From: Flavobacteriaceae bacterium | GTDB lineage: Bacteria > Bacteroidota > Bacteroidia > Flavobacteriales > Flavobacteriaceae | Assembly: GCA_026988355.1 (NCBI GenBank) | Contig: JALSLK010000075.1 | Location: forward strand, 1-45,042 | Reading direction: 5' to 3' | DNA: 45,042 nt | Part shown: piece after piece, positions 7,568 to 16,057 of the stretch | Layout of the letters: every line of letters begins with the position of its first letter | Numbering within the stretch: position 1 is the first letter of the stretch | Notes under the pieces: model-generated | What the model was told of the DNA's origin: nothing | Seen by the model: only the letters and a program-made list of their open reading frames with translations | The model's database searches: none | Program-made: the position numbers and the translations under genes

Positions 7568-9259
7568 TTATCGAATCAATTTTTTATATTTGATACGTTT
7601 TGGTATTAAGTCTCCTCCTAAACGTTTCTTTTTATTCTCTTCATACTCTGTAAATGAGCCTTCAAAATAATAAACACTACTATCTCCTTCAAATGCTAAT
7701 ATATGTGTACAGATACGATCTAAAAACCATCTATCATGCGATATAACTACGGCACATCCTGCAAAATTTTCTAATCCTTCTTCTAATGCTCTTAGCGTAT
7801 TTACATCCAAATCATTTGTTGGCTCGTCTAATAACAAAACATTTCCTTCTTCTCTTAAGGTCATTGCTAAATGTAGACGATTTCGTTCTCCTCCAGATAG
7901 CATGGATACTTTCTTATTTTGTTCGGAACCGCTAAAATTAAATCGACTTAGGTATGCTCTTGAATTAACCATTCTTCCTCCCATCATAATTTGCTCTTGT
8001 CCGTCTGCAAAATTTTCCCATATCGTTTTTTCTGGATCTATATTAGAATGGCGTTGGTCTACATAAGCAATTTTTGCAGTTTCTCCTACTTTAAATTCTC
8101 CTTTATCTGGGTTTTCTTCTCCCATAATCATTTTAAAAATAGTAGTTTTCCCTGCTCCGTTTGGACCTACAATTCCCACAATACCGTTTGGTGGTAAATT
8201 AAAATTCAAATTGTCGTATAACAACTTTTCTCCGAATGCTTTAGATACTCCAACTGCATCAATCACATTAGTTCCTAATCGTGGCCCATTTGGAATATAT
8301 ATCTCCAGTTTTTCGTCTATTTTCTTTTGGTCTTGATTTAATAATTTTTCATAACTAGCTAAACGTGCTTTAGATTTAGATTGCCTTCCTTTTGCGCCTT
8401 GTCGTACCCATTCTAGTTCTCTTTCTAATGTTTTTTGGCGTTTTGAAGCTTGCTTCTCTTCTTTCGCCATTCGATCTGTTTTTTGCTCTAACCATGAGGA
8501 ATAATTCCCTTTCCATGGTATTCCTTCTCCTCTATCTAATTCTAAAATCCACCCAGCAACATTATCTAAAAAGTATCTATCGTGTGTTACTGCAATTACG
8601 GTTCCTTTGTATTGCGATAAATGATGTTCTAACCAATGTACAGATTCTGCATCTAAATGATTCGTTGGCTCATCTAATAATAAAACATCTGGTTGTTGTA
8701 ATAATAATCTACATAATGCTACTCTTCGACGCTCTCCTCCAGATAAATTTTTTATTGGTGTATCTCCTTCTGGTGTACGCAATGCATCCATTGCTATTTC
8801 TAACTTTGTATCTAACTCCCATGCGCCTAAAGCATCAATTTTATCTTGTAAAACTGCTTGTTGATTCATTAGCTTTTCCATTTTATCTGCATCAGAATAC
8901 ACTTCCTCTAAACCAAACATATCATTGATTTTGTTATATTCATCTAATACTGCTACTGTTTCGGACACTCCTTCTTTTACAATATCTATAACTGTTTTTG
9001 TTTTGTCTAAATCTGGCTCTTGTGACAAATATCCAACGGTATATCCTGGTGCAAAAACGACATCTCCTTGGTAGTTTTTTTCAATTCCTGCAATTATTTT
9101 CATTAAAGTAGATTTACCTGAACCATTTAAACCTAAAATTCCAATTTTTGCTCCATAAAAAAAACTTAAATAAATATTTTTTAGTACTTGTTTATTTCCT
9201 CCATCGTAACTTTTACTAAGTGCGGACATGGAAAATATTACTTTTTTATCGTCTGACAT
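7568..9259 (-). CDS. ettA: Energy-dependent translational throttle protein EttA (ABC-F ATPase)
   Basis: This 563-residue ABC-F protein has two ATPase domains on one chain. Domain 1 has the Walker A GLNGSGKST (residues 43-51) and LSGGERRRVALCRLLL signature. The linker region (SKSKARLASYEKLL) is typical of EttA. Domain 2 has GPNGAGKTT and LSGGERNRLHLAMTL. EttA binds the ribosomal E site and gates the first peptide bond according to ADP/ATP ratio. I placed the start at 9259 (MSDDKKVIFSM); an in-frame ATG at 9340 would add 27 hydrophobic, non-conserved residues and read through a terminator hairpin. The C-terminus (PKRIKYKKLIR) is typical of the family. Confidence 0.95.
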   Translation of the reverse strand: MSDDKKVIFSMSALSKSYDGGNKQVLKNIYLSFFYGAKIGILGLNGSGKSTLMKIIAGIEKNYQGDVVFAPGYTVGYLSQEPDLDKTKTVIDIVKEGVSETVAVLDEYNKINDMFGLEEVYSDADKMEKLMNQQAVLQDKIDALGAWELDTKLEIAMDALRTPEGDTPIKNLSGGERRRVALCRLLLQQPDVLLLDEPTNHLDAESVHWLEHHLSQYKGTVIAVTHDRYFLDNVAGWILELDRGEGIPWKGNYSSWLEQKTDRMAKEEKQASKRQKTLERELEWVRQGAKGRQSKSKARLASYEKLLNQDQKKIDEKLEIYIPNGPRLGTNVIDAVGVSKAFGEKLLYDNLNFNLPPNGIVGIVGPNGAGKTTIFKMIMGEENPDKGEFKVGETAKIAYVDQRHSNIDPEKTIWENFADGQEQIMMGGRMVNSRAYLSRFNFSGSEQNKKVSMLSGGERNRLHLAMTLREEGNVLLLDEPTNDLDVNTLRALEEGLENFAGCAVVISHDRWFLDRICTHILAFEGDSSVYYFEGSFTEYEENKKKRLGGDLIPKRIKYKKLIR

Positions 9260-9287
9260 ATTTTTTTTGGTTTTGAATTGCGAATAT

Positions 9288-9316
9288 AAAAAAAACACGC
9301 TTAAAAAAGCGTGTTT
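9288..9316 (-). terminator. Intrinsic terminator just upstream of ettA
   Basis: On the minus strand a perfect stem (AAAACACGCT and AGCGTGTTTT, with a 5-nt loop) is followed directly by a run of eight T. It ends 29 nt before the ettA start codon. It can end transcription of the small ORF upstream (9370-9615) or act as an attenuator in the ettA leader. A weak -7-like TATATTCG lies on the ettA side of it (9281-9288). Confidence 0.75.
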
Positions 9317-9369
9317 TAGTGTAATAATTGTAGTAAACAAATTGCTTCATAGCATAAATACGTTATTCC

Positions 9370-9615
9370 TTAGTTGTATTTATTTATTAGTTTTTTCATT
9401 AATCCATTTAGTGTTATTCTTGTCTCCTTTAAAGGATAAATTTGTTGTAATTTTGCAACAGTATGCTTATTTTCTAATGTACTATCTAATTCTAAAAATG
9501 AATTAAAACTTGTTACACTATCCAAATATACTTTTAAGGTATTTTCCATATAATATTGTCTGTTTAAAATAAATTCTGATACAAATCTAAAAACACAATC
9601 TAAAGAAAATCTCAA
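9370..9615 (-). CDS. Small hypothetical protein
   Basis: This is an open frame of 81 codons; an internal ATG at 9549 would give 59 residues starting MENTLKVYLDSVTS. I recognise no family. The product is soluble-looking, rich in Leu, Thr and Lys, and has no signal peptide. The only support for it being a gene is the strong minus-strand terminator 54 nt after its stop and the absence of any better use for the region. It could be a small real gene or a decayed remnant. Confidence 0.35.
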   Translation of the reverse strand: MRFSLDCVFRFVSEFILNRQYYMENTLKVYLDSVTSFNSFLELDSTLENKHTVAKLQQIYPLKETRITLNGLMKKLINKYN

Positions 9616-9765
9616 GTTTTGTATGTTCGTTTTAATTAATATATTTTAATTTTAAAATACGCTCTTAAACTATTTATTTTAAGAAGTTTATACTTAAAAA
9701 TAATTTGAATAATAATCTGTCTGAGAAATTTTAAAACTATTTTACAGCAAAATATTGCTACAAAA

Positions 9766-10596
9766 TTAAGTGAGATTTTCTTTTAAACGGTCAAAATCTA
9801 TTAGATTTAAATACTCTTGTCTATTCGCATCCATCACTTTATATTCAAAAAATGGATTTACATTGGTAATGCTTTTTCCTAAATTTCTAGTTTTAGATAA
9901 AATTCCAACGCCCCAATCTGCATTAATACAGCAAGAATTAAGCGAACTTTCAAAACGCCATTTTAAAAACGCTTTCCATGTTGTTCCATTCCAATATCCT
10001 AACGCTGGAGATAAGGTGTAATTATATTCTTCTCTCGCATGCCATTCTGTTGGCGGATTACAATCGTGCAATACAATAAAACCATCGTCTTTTATGTGAT
10101 TTATGGCGTTAATTATATCTAAATCCACTTGCTCTGCAAGATGCAAACCATCTATAAAAATTACATCAAATTTTATGTCTTTCGATAAAATTTCATTGGC
10201 ATTAAGCTTCTCAAAAAAGGCATCACTCGTCATTCTAAAGTCTACTGGATTTTCTTTAAACTCTACTCCAGGATCTACACTATACTTTTTTTTTGCATTT
10301 ATTTTCGCAAAGTTATCTGCTGGATTTCGAACTCCTATTTCTAAATAGGTAACATCGCGATTGCATTGCTTTATTAAGTAATTTATTATTTCCGTTCGTG
10401 TAGGCTTTTTATTAATTTCTAATGTGTTTTTTTTATCTGCATCTTTATAATAGTTACTTGTTGCTAATATTTTACCTTTTTCAAACTGCGCTCTAATCTC
10501 TAAAATATTCTTTTTATCTGCTGTTTGTGCAGTAGATGCTTTTACCAAACGTTTTCCTAACTTGTAATAATTTTTTATTTTCGCTAATGGATTCAT
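9766..10596 (-). CDS. Class I SAM-dependent methyltransferase (Methyltransf_24 type)
   Basis: This 276-residue protein contains a Rossmann methyltransferase core: YLEIGVRNP (the SAM-binding motif I region), SVDPG (motif II acidic strand end), DVIFIDGLHLAEQVDLDI (motif IV) and DGFIVLHDCNPP. The IDGLH...LHDC pattern is typical of Methyltransf_24 proteins, often linked to glycan, O-antigen or secondary-metabolite methylation. The N-terminal 60 residues are lysine-rich and not conserved. It stands alone with no glycan genes nearby, so the substrate cannot be predicted. A -7-like TAATTTCG is visible upstream. Confidence 0.85.
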   Translation of the reverse strand: MNPLAKIKNYYKLGKRLVKASTAQTADKKNILEIRAQFEKGKILATSNYYKDADKKNTLEINKKPTRTEIINYLIKQCNRDVTYLEIGVRNPADNFAKINAKKKYSVDPGVEFKENPVDFRMTSDAFFEKLNANEILSKDIKFDVIFIDGLHLAEQVDLDIINAINHIKDDGFIVLHDCNPPTEWHAREEYNYTLSPALGYWNGTTWKAFLKWRFESSLNSCCINADWGVGILSKTRNLGKSITNVNPFFEYKVMDANRQEYLNLIDFDRLKENLT

Positions 10597-10674
10597 ATCG
10601 TACGATTACCTATTTTTTTTTGTAATGTTGCGAAATTACTTAAATTTAAGAGAATATTCGACAATGTAAATTAC

Positions 10675-11337
10675 TTAATTTGATTTACGATATGTCTTAA
10701 TTACTTCTTTTTTTATTTCTAAAGTTTTAATTTTGGACTTATCCATTCCTTCATAAGCCTCTTTAGTCATTTCCTTACCATTAACGATATAAGTAGATTT
10801 ATTTTTTTCTGAGAAATTAAATTTCTCTTTGTCCAATACTTCTTCTTCAATTTCTTCAAATTTAGGAAAATTAAAATTATTAAATACTTGTTCTTTTTGT
10901 TTTATTAGTTTACTTATCTCATCTAAATTTGAGAATCCAAATAAAAATAATCCTTCGTTATGAATACTTACATTTACAGCATCAATTTTAATTATAATTT
11001 TATGTATTGCCATATTACTTTTTGCACTATAACTAGATGTTGATCCATTTTTTGTAATATCAATATCAATTGCAATAATTTCATTATTTTCATTTCTATT
11101 AATATTTTTAAATGTGGCAATAGCTCCCTTTTCTCTCAGTGAGGTCATGATATTACTAAAATCTTTGTCCGAAGTATTTTTATCAATTACTATTTTGGTA
11201 ATATCATTATTTTGTGCCTTTTTAAACAAGGTTTTCTTATTAGACTTTCCACTAATTGCAGTTACAGTAATAAAAAATAATACGAAAACTGGAATTAAAA
11301 TTAAATACTTCACGTTTTTATTATTTGTTATTTTCAT
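10675..11337 (-). CDS. Membrane-anchored protein resembling the C-terminal part of M56 (BlaR1-like) peptidases
   Basis: This 220-residue protein has a single N-terminal transmembrane segment (about 10-28, YLILIPVFVLFFITVTAIS) and then a periplasmic region. The segment IVIDKNTSDKDFSNIMTSLREKGAIATFKNINRNENNEIIAI is recognisably like a repeat found after the peptidase domain in flavobacterial M56/BlaR1 proteins. The phrase YIVNGKEMTKEAYEGMD near the end is also typical of those tails. The membrane peptidase domain itself is absent, so this is an orphan sensor-like tail. Its role is unknown. A TAAATTTG promoter box lies at 11384-11391. Confidence 0.6.
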   Translation of the reverse strand: MKITNNKNVKYLILIPVFVLFFITVTAISGKSNKKTLFKKAQNNDITKIVIDKNTSDKDFSNIMTSLREKGAIATFKNINRNENNEIIAIDIDITKNGSTSSYSAKSNMAIHKIIIKIDAVNVSIHNEGLFLFGFSNLDEISKLIKQKEQVFNNFNFPKFEEIEEEVLDKEKFNFSEKNKSTYIVNGKEMTKEAYEGMDKSKIKTLEIKKEVIKTYRKSN

Positions 11338-11383
11338 GATAATACTGGTCTTTAAAAATTAAACATTATTATTATTTCTGATA

Positions 11384-11416
11384 CAAATTTATTAAGAAAT
11401 AATAGCTTTTGTCAAT
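11384..11416 (-). promoter_or_regulatory. Promoter of the M56-tail-like gene
   Basis: On the minus strand TAAATTTG (11384-11391) matches the Bacteroidota -7 box TAnnTTTG, and ATTG (11413-11416) lies 21 nt upstream. The gene starts at 11337, giving a leader of about 40 nt. Confidence 0.5.
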
Positions 11417-11511
11417 AGCTAAAAGGATAATTAACAAATCTTTAATATTTTTTTACTGTTAATGTTAAAAAAGTAAATCTTTTTTAAGAAATAGAACTTT
11501 TATAATTTGAT

Positions 11512-11519
11512 TATATTTG
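11512..11519 (+). promoter_or_regulatory. -7 promoter box of the acyl-CoA carboxylase gene
   Basis: TATATTTG matches TAnnTTTG and lies 17 nt before the start codon at 11537. I see no good -33 element at the usual spacing, so this is a partial match. Confidence 0.4.
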
Positions 11520-11536
11520 CCTAAAATCCACTTTTA

Positions 11537-13162
11537 ATGAATATCGATTTTAACAAAAACGAAGACCATAACAAACTATTGCTTTCTGATTTAAAAAAGA
11601 AACTCTTACAAGTATATAAAGGTGGCGGCGAAAAACGTATTGAAAAACACCATGCAAAAGGTAAAATGACTGCAAGAGAGCGTATTGCCTATCTTTTAGA
11701 TAAAGGCAACTCTATCGAAATTGCTACTTTTGCTGGTCATAATATGTACAAAGAGCATGGAGGCTGCCCATCTGGCGGCGTTATTGTAAAAATAGGATAT
11801 GTTTCTGGAAAACAATGTGTTGTTGTTGCTAATGATGCTACTGTAAAAGCTGGAGCTTGGTTTCCTATAACTGGAAAAAAGAATTTAAGAGCGCAAGAAA
11901 TTGCTATGGATAATCGATTACCAATCATTTATTTGGTAGATAGTGCAGGTGTCTATTTACCTATGCAAGATGAAATTTTTCCAGACAAAGAGCATTTTGG
12001 TCGTATTTTTAGAAATAATGCGCAGATGAGTAGTATGGGAATTACACAGATTTCTGCAGTAATGGGTTCGTGCGTCGCTGGAGGTGCATATTTACCTATT
12101 ATGAGTGATGAAGCAATTATGGTAGATAAAACTTCAAGTATTTTTCTTGCTGGAAGCTATTTAGTAAAGGCCGCAATTGGAGAGTCTATTGACAATGAAA
12201 CTCTTGGAGGTGCAACAACACATAATACAATCTCTGGCGTTGCAGATTATAAAGCTAAAGATGATAAAGATGCTTTAGATAAAATTAAAAAAATAATTGC
12301 TAAAATTGGCGATTATGACAAAGCTGGTTTTAACAGAATTAAAGCAACTAAACCAAAACTAAACGAAGAAGATATTTTTGGTATTTTACCAGATTTAAGA
12401 CATGAGCCATACGACATGCATGAGATTATTAATCGTTTGGTAGATAATTCTGAATTTGAAGCCTACAAAGCAGATTATGGTAAAACCTTAATTTGTGGTT
12501 ATGCTCGTATAGATGGTTGGGCTGTTGGTATTGTTGCAAATCAACGCAAAATGGTAAAAAATGCCAAAGGCGAAATGCAATTTGGTGGTGTTATTTATTC
12601 GGACAGTGCAGATAAAGCTACTCGATTTATTGCGAATTGTAATCAGAAAAAAATTCCATTAGTCTTTTTACAAGATGTTACTGGTTTTATGGTTGGAAGT
12701 AAATCAGAACATGCTGGTATTATAAAAGATGGTGCTAAAATGGTAAATGCTGTTAGCAATTCTGTTGTTCCAAAGTTTACAATTATTATTGGGAATTCTT
12801 ATGGTGCTGGTAATTATGCTATGTGTGGCAAGGCTTACGACCCAAGATTAATTGTTGCTTGGCCAAGTGCTAATCTTGCTGTAATGAGTGGCGCATCGGC
12901 TGCAAAAGTTTTATTGCAAATCGAAACTGCATCTCTGAAGAAAAAAGGAGAAACGATTACCAAGAAGCAAGAAGATGCTCTTTTTAATAAAATAAAAAAT
13001 AGATACGATAATCAAATTTCTCCATATTATGCTGCTAGTAGAATTTGGACAGACGCCATAATTAATCCATTAAATACTCGTAAATGGATTTCGATGGGTA
13101 TTGAAGCTGCGAACCATGCTCCTATCAAAAAATCGTTTAGTATGGGTATTTTACAAGTTTAA
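11537..13162 (+). CDS. Acyl-CoA carboxylase carboxyltransferase (beta) subunit, methylcrotonyl-CoA type
   Basis: This 541-residue protein has both halves of the carboxyltransferase fold. The N-terminal half includes KMTARERIAYLLD, VVANDATVKAGAW and DSAGVYLPMQDEIFPDKEHFGRIFRNNAQMS; the C-terminal half includes FLQDVTGFMVGSKSEHAGIIKDGAKM and GNSYGAGNYAMCG. The longer N-terminal insertion (IFPDKEHFGRIF) is typical of methylcrotonyl-CoA carboxylase beta (leucine catabolism, biotin-dependent) rather than the propionyl-CoA enzyme. A partner biotin carboxylase/BCCP subunit is needed but is not encoded nearby. The gene is monocistronic, and copy B of the intergenic repeat follows it. Confidence 0.9.
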   Translation: MNIDFNKNEDHNKLLLSDLKKKLLQVYKGGGEKRIEKHHAKGKMTARERIAYLLDKGNSIEIATFAGHNMYKEHGGCPSGGVIVKIGYVSGKQCVVVANDATVKAGAWFPITGKKNLRAQEIAMDNRLPIIYLVDSAGVYLPMQDEIFPDKEHFGRIFRNNAQMSSMGITQISAVMGSCVAGGAYLPIMSDEAIMVDKTSSIFLAGSYLVKAAIGESIDNETLGGATTHNTISGVADYKAKDDKDALDKIKKIIAKIGDYDKAGFNRIKATKPKLNEEDIFGILPDLRHEPYDMHEIINRLVDNSEFEAYKADYGKTLICGYARIDGWAVGIVANQRKMVKNAKGEMQFGGVIYSDSADKATRFIANCNQKKIPLVFLQDVTGFMVGSKSEHAGIIKDGAKMVNAVSNSVVPKFTIIIGNSYGAGNYAMCGKAYDPRLIVAWPSANLAVMSGASAAKVLLQIETASLKKKGETITKKQEDALFNKIKNRYDNQISPYYAASRIWTDAIINPLNTRKWISMGIEAANHAPIKKSFSMGILQV

Positions 13163-13186
13163 TTTTTGACAACGAGTTTATAGTTT

Positions 13187-13347
13187 ATACCAAGTTGGTT
13201 TTAAAATAAGCCGTAAACTCTTTACCTTTTTTCATACTACTTCACTTTAAATTATAACCCTAGCAGAAGCTATGCTTACAATTTTAAGATGGCTATAATA
13301 AAAAAATATGTTGATTTTTTTAGCGCATTTCAAAATCAAATTGGTAT
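13187..13347. repeat. Intergenic inverted-repeat element, copy B (diverged long form)
   Basis: The right end TAGCGCATTTCAAAATC...TTGGTAT (13321-13347) matches copy A closely, and the left end (ATACCAAGTTGG, from 13187) is diverged. The interior still aligns: CACTTTAAATT, an AGCTATGCTT core and a GAT/ATAAAAAAATA stretch in the same order as copy A. It fills the space between the convergent genes ending at 13162 and 13352. Confidence 0.7.
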
Positions 13348-13351
13348 TACA

Positions 13352-13942
13352 TCATTCTTTTAAAATTTTAATCATTTCTGGTGCTAAACTTATTAGTGTT
13401 AATAATATTGCATTACTTCTTGGGCGTTTTTCTTTTTTCTTTTTAAAAGAAGCTATTTTCTTTCCTGCATTTGCATCTCTAACTATAACAACCGAATTTA
13501 TGCCTTCGTTATTAAAATTTTGATTTGCAAGGTCATATCCTAATTGCACACCATCTTTATGTTTTTCGGAAACACTTGCATCTATATTATTTAATGCATA
13601 CAGTACTTTTTTTAGTTCTTTTGGCGATGTTGGCTTTAAAACCTCTCCATTAATACTTGAATATGCTACAATAGAAACAGTATCATCTTCGGATAATCTA
13701 CTTACTAATAATCGAAAACCTTGCTTTAAAATAATACTATTTTCGGTTATTTCATCTGGATTATCTACTGGAATTAAAAAAGTGATGTGCTTTGTTTTTA
13801 TGGAATCGATTTCCTTTTTATAATTGCTCACAATAAAAGGAATAAATTCTTGTAGTTGAACAGATTTTGTAAAAACGTTCTTTTCTTGCGCATTCATTTG
13901 CATTACAAATAGCACAATTAGGGCTGTGGCTAATTTTTTCAT
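13352..13942 (-). CDS. Secreted von Willebrand factor A-like protein with degenerate metal site
   Basis: This 196-residue protein has a signal peptide (about 1-18, ending MNAQ). The middle aligns in pattern with the von Willebrand A domain of YfbK-type proteins: LKQGFRLLVSRLSEDDTVSIVAYSS (residues 72-96), PTSPKELKKVLYALNNI, then GVQLGYDLANQNFNNEGINSVVIVRDANA (131-159). The first-strand metal motif (usually DxSxS) reads FLIPVDNPDE (55-64), so a normal MIDAS ion site is not seen. The C-terminus has a basic stretch (KKKKEKRPRS) and a hydrophobic end. Function is unknown; protein binding without metal is the natural guess. Confidence 0.6.
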   Translation of the reverse strand: MKKLATALIVLFVMQMNAQEKNVFTKSVQLQEFIPFIVSNYKKEIDSIKTKHITFLIPVDNPDEITENSIILKQGFRLLVSRLSEDDTVSIVAYSSINGEVLKPTSPKELKKVLYALNNIDASVSEKHKDGVQLGYDLANQNFNNEGINSVVIVRDANAGKKIASFKKKKEKRPRSNAILLTLISLAPEMIKILKE

Positions 13943-14142
13943 GGTCGGTTTGGTTTTAAGTTCAATATAAATGTATATCGAGAAAAGTAAAATTCAAACC
14001 ATAAATGAGTAAATAGGGATTTTTGGTTGGTAAAATAATTGTTCGAGTTAGTTAAACGGATATTTTTATTAATTATTGCTAAAATGTAATTTATTACCTG
14101 CTTTTACTTTTAACTATGTAATTTTTATATATTGTACCTCTT

Positions 14143-15048
14143 ATGGATAAATGGTTCGTTATAATAAATCCTGCTTCGGGAAATAAATTTGTAAAAAAAA
14201 GAAAAACTAAAGTATTCAATTCTTTAAAAAAATTAAATTGCTCCTATGAAATAGCTTTTACAAAATATACCAAACACGAAGAAGAATTAGTAGATTTTGC
14301 AATAAAAAGAGGTTTCCGAAAGTTTATAAGTGTTGGTGGAGATGGAACTTTAAATCATGTTGTTAATGGTGTTTTAATCCAAAAAGAGATTCCTATTTCA
14401 GAAATAAAAATTGGAGTAATTCCTATTGGAACAGGAAATGATTGGGCAAAAAATAATGATATACCTAACCATATTGAAAAAGCAATTGAGATATTAAACT
14501 CTGGCAAAACTTCAAAATTAGATATTGGTAAAATAACACATAATCGAAATATTTTCTATTTTACTATTTTAGTAGGAATTGGATATGATGGATTTGTTGT
14601 TGATAAAGCAATTCGTTTAAAAAAATATGGAAATTCCGCCTATTTGTTAGCCTCTTTATTTGGAATATTTAATTATAAAAAGAGTGTTTTAAAATTTACA
14701 TTTAATGGAAGAAGTTTAGAATATAAATCTTTAATGTCTATTATTGGAATTGGGAAATTTTGTGGTAATGGAATGCAATTTACACATAAATCGGACGCTA
14801 AAGATGGGCTTTTTGATATTACTTTGGTAAAAGATTTTAAATTACATTCTTTATTATACAATACAAAAATGATGTATAACGGAAAATTAACATCACATAA
14901 AGATGTAGAAACTTATAAAACTAATAAAATAAAAATAGAAGTAAAAAAAGGGCAAAATCCTTTTATAGAAGCCGATGGAGAAATTATTGGTAAAGGAGAT
15001 TTTGAAGTAGAAATTTTACCTTTAGCTATTACATTTATTGTTGGCTAA
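14143..15048 (+). CDS. Diacylglycerol/lipid kinase family protein (YegS/BmrU type)
   Basis: This 301-residue protein has the DAGK catalytic domain at the N-terminus: IINPASGN (7-14), the nucleotide loop VGGDGTLNHVVNG (GGDGT at 65-69) and IPIGTGNDWAKN. The C-terminal half is the YegS-like beta-sandwich, including FIEADGEIIGKGDFEVEILP. It phosphorylates a membrane lipid such as diacylglycerol, with ATP, at the inner face of the membrane; the exact lipid is not predictable. It is monocistronic, followed about 190 nt later by yebC, which has its own promoter. Confidence 0.92.
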   Translation: MDKWFVIINPASGNKFVKKRKTKVFNSLKKLNCSYEIAFTKYTKHEEELVDFAIKRGFRKFISVGGDGTLNHVVNGVLIQKEIPISEIKIGVIPIGTGNDWAKNNDIPNHIEKAIEILNSGKTSKLDIGKITHNRNIFYFTILVGIGYDGFVVDKAIRLKKYGNSAYLLASLFGIFNYKKSVLKFTFNGRSLEYKSLMSIIGIGKFCGNGMQFTHKSDAKDGLFDITLVKDFKLHSLLYNTKMMYNGKLTSHKDVETYKTNKIKIEVKKGQNPFIEADGEIIGKGDFEVEILPLAITFIVG

Positions 15049-15165
15049 TTAACTATAATTTCACCGAAACTGTGAGCGAATTAAGTGTCCTTTTTTTTTC
15101 TTTTTCAAACAATTTTGCACTTCAAATAAAAGTAGGAGTTTACCTTATATACTTGAATCAATAAT

Positions 15166-15196
15166 TTGTAAATTCCTTTGAGATTATTTACATTTG
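15166..15196 (+). promoter_or_regulatory. Promoter of yebC (TTTG-N19-TACATTTG)
   Basis: TTTG at 15166-15169 and TACATTTG at 15189-15196 are separated by 19 nt, an exact match to the Bacteroidota housekeeping promoter. Transcription should start near 15203, about 35 nt before the yebC start codon. Confidence 0.75.
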
Positions 15197-15237
15197 CATA
15201 ATTCCAAACAAATAAAAAATTAACAAATAAACATAAA

Positions 15238-15951
15238 ATGGGAAGAGCATTTGAATTTAGGAAAGCAAGAAAGATGAAACGTTGGTCGGCAATGGCAAAA
15301 ACCTTTACTCGTATTGGTAAAGATATTGTAATGGCTGTAAAAGAAGGTGGCTCTAATCCTGAAACAAATTCTCGCTTACGTGCTGTTATTCAAAATGCAA
15401 AAGCTGCAAACATGCCTTTGGCAAATGTAGATCGTGCTATTAAAAAGGCAACGGATAAAGACCAAGCAGACTATAAAGAGGTCTTATTTGAAGGATATGC
15501 TCCTCACGGAATTGCTATTTTAGTTGAAACTGCTACGGATAATAACAATAGAACTGTTGCAAATGTACGTGCTGTTTTTAATAAATGCGACGGCACTTTT
15601 GGGACTTCGGGCTCTGTAGTATTTATGTTTGATAGAACGTGTAACTTTAGAATTCCAAGTAATGAAGATTTAGATTTAGAAGAACTAGAACTCGATTTAA
15701 TGGATTATAACGTAGAAGAAGTCTTTAATGATGAAGATGGTATTATTATCTACGCTCCCTTTGAAGAATTTGGTGCCGTGCAAAAATATTTAGAAGAGCA
15801 TCATTTAGAAATTTTATCTTCTGGTTTTGAGCGTATTCCAAATAATACTAAAAAATTAAACGAAGCAGATCAGGCTGATGTAGAAAAACTACTAGAAAAA
15901 TTAGAAAATGATGACGATGTACAACATGTTTATCATAATATGGAATTGTAA
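15238..15951 (+). CDS. yebC: YebC/PmpR family regulator
   Basis: This 237-residue protein matches the YebC/TACO1 family throughout. The N-terminus is MGRAFEFRKARKMKRWSAMAK (family form MGRAFEFRKARK in Bacteroidota, MAGHSKWANIK in others), followed by KAANMPLANVDRAIKKA and EGYAPHGIAILVETATDNNNRT. YebC proteins relieve ribosome stalling on proline stretches and have been described as DNA-binding regulators. Length is normal. It is a single gene with a textbook promoter, convergent with bshA. Confidence 0.95.
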   Translation: MGRAFEFRKARKMKRWSAMAKTFTRIGKDIVMAVKEGGSNPETNSRLRAVIQNAKAANMPLANVDRAIKKATDKDQADYKEVLFEGYAPHGIAILVETATDNNNRTVANVRAVFNKCDGTFGTSGSVVFMFDRTCNFRIPSNEDLDLEELELDLMDYNVEEVFNDEDGIIIYAPFEEFGAVQKYLEEHHLEILSSGFERIPNNTKKLNEADQADVEKLLEKLENDDDVQHVYHNMEL

Positions 15952-16057
15952 CTCTTTTTCCTAGCATAAATTAAAACTTTTATAAATCAGCTTGAATAAG
16001 ATGGTATACTAAAGAAATTGGTTATTTTTTTTGATTCATCTTAAAATAAAATTGGTA

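Noticed and set aside
8392-8928. Long plus-strand open frame (178 codons) inside ettA
   Set aside because: It is antisense to a clearly conserved coding region, its translation is low-complexity and Leu-rich, and it has no recognisable domain.
9370-9615. Small ORF considered as a fragment of a transposase
   Set aside because: No transposase motif can be seen; it is kept only as a low-confidence hypothetical gene.
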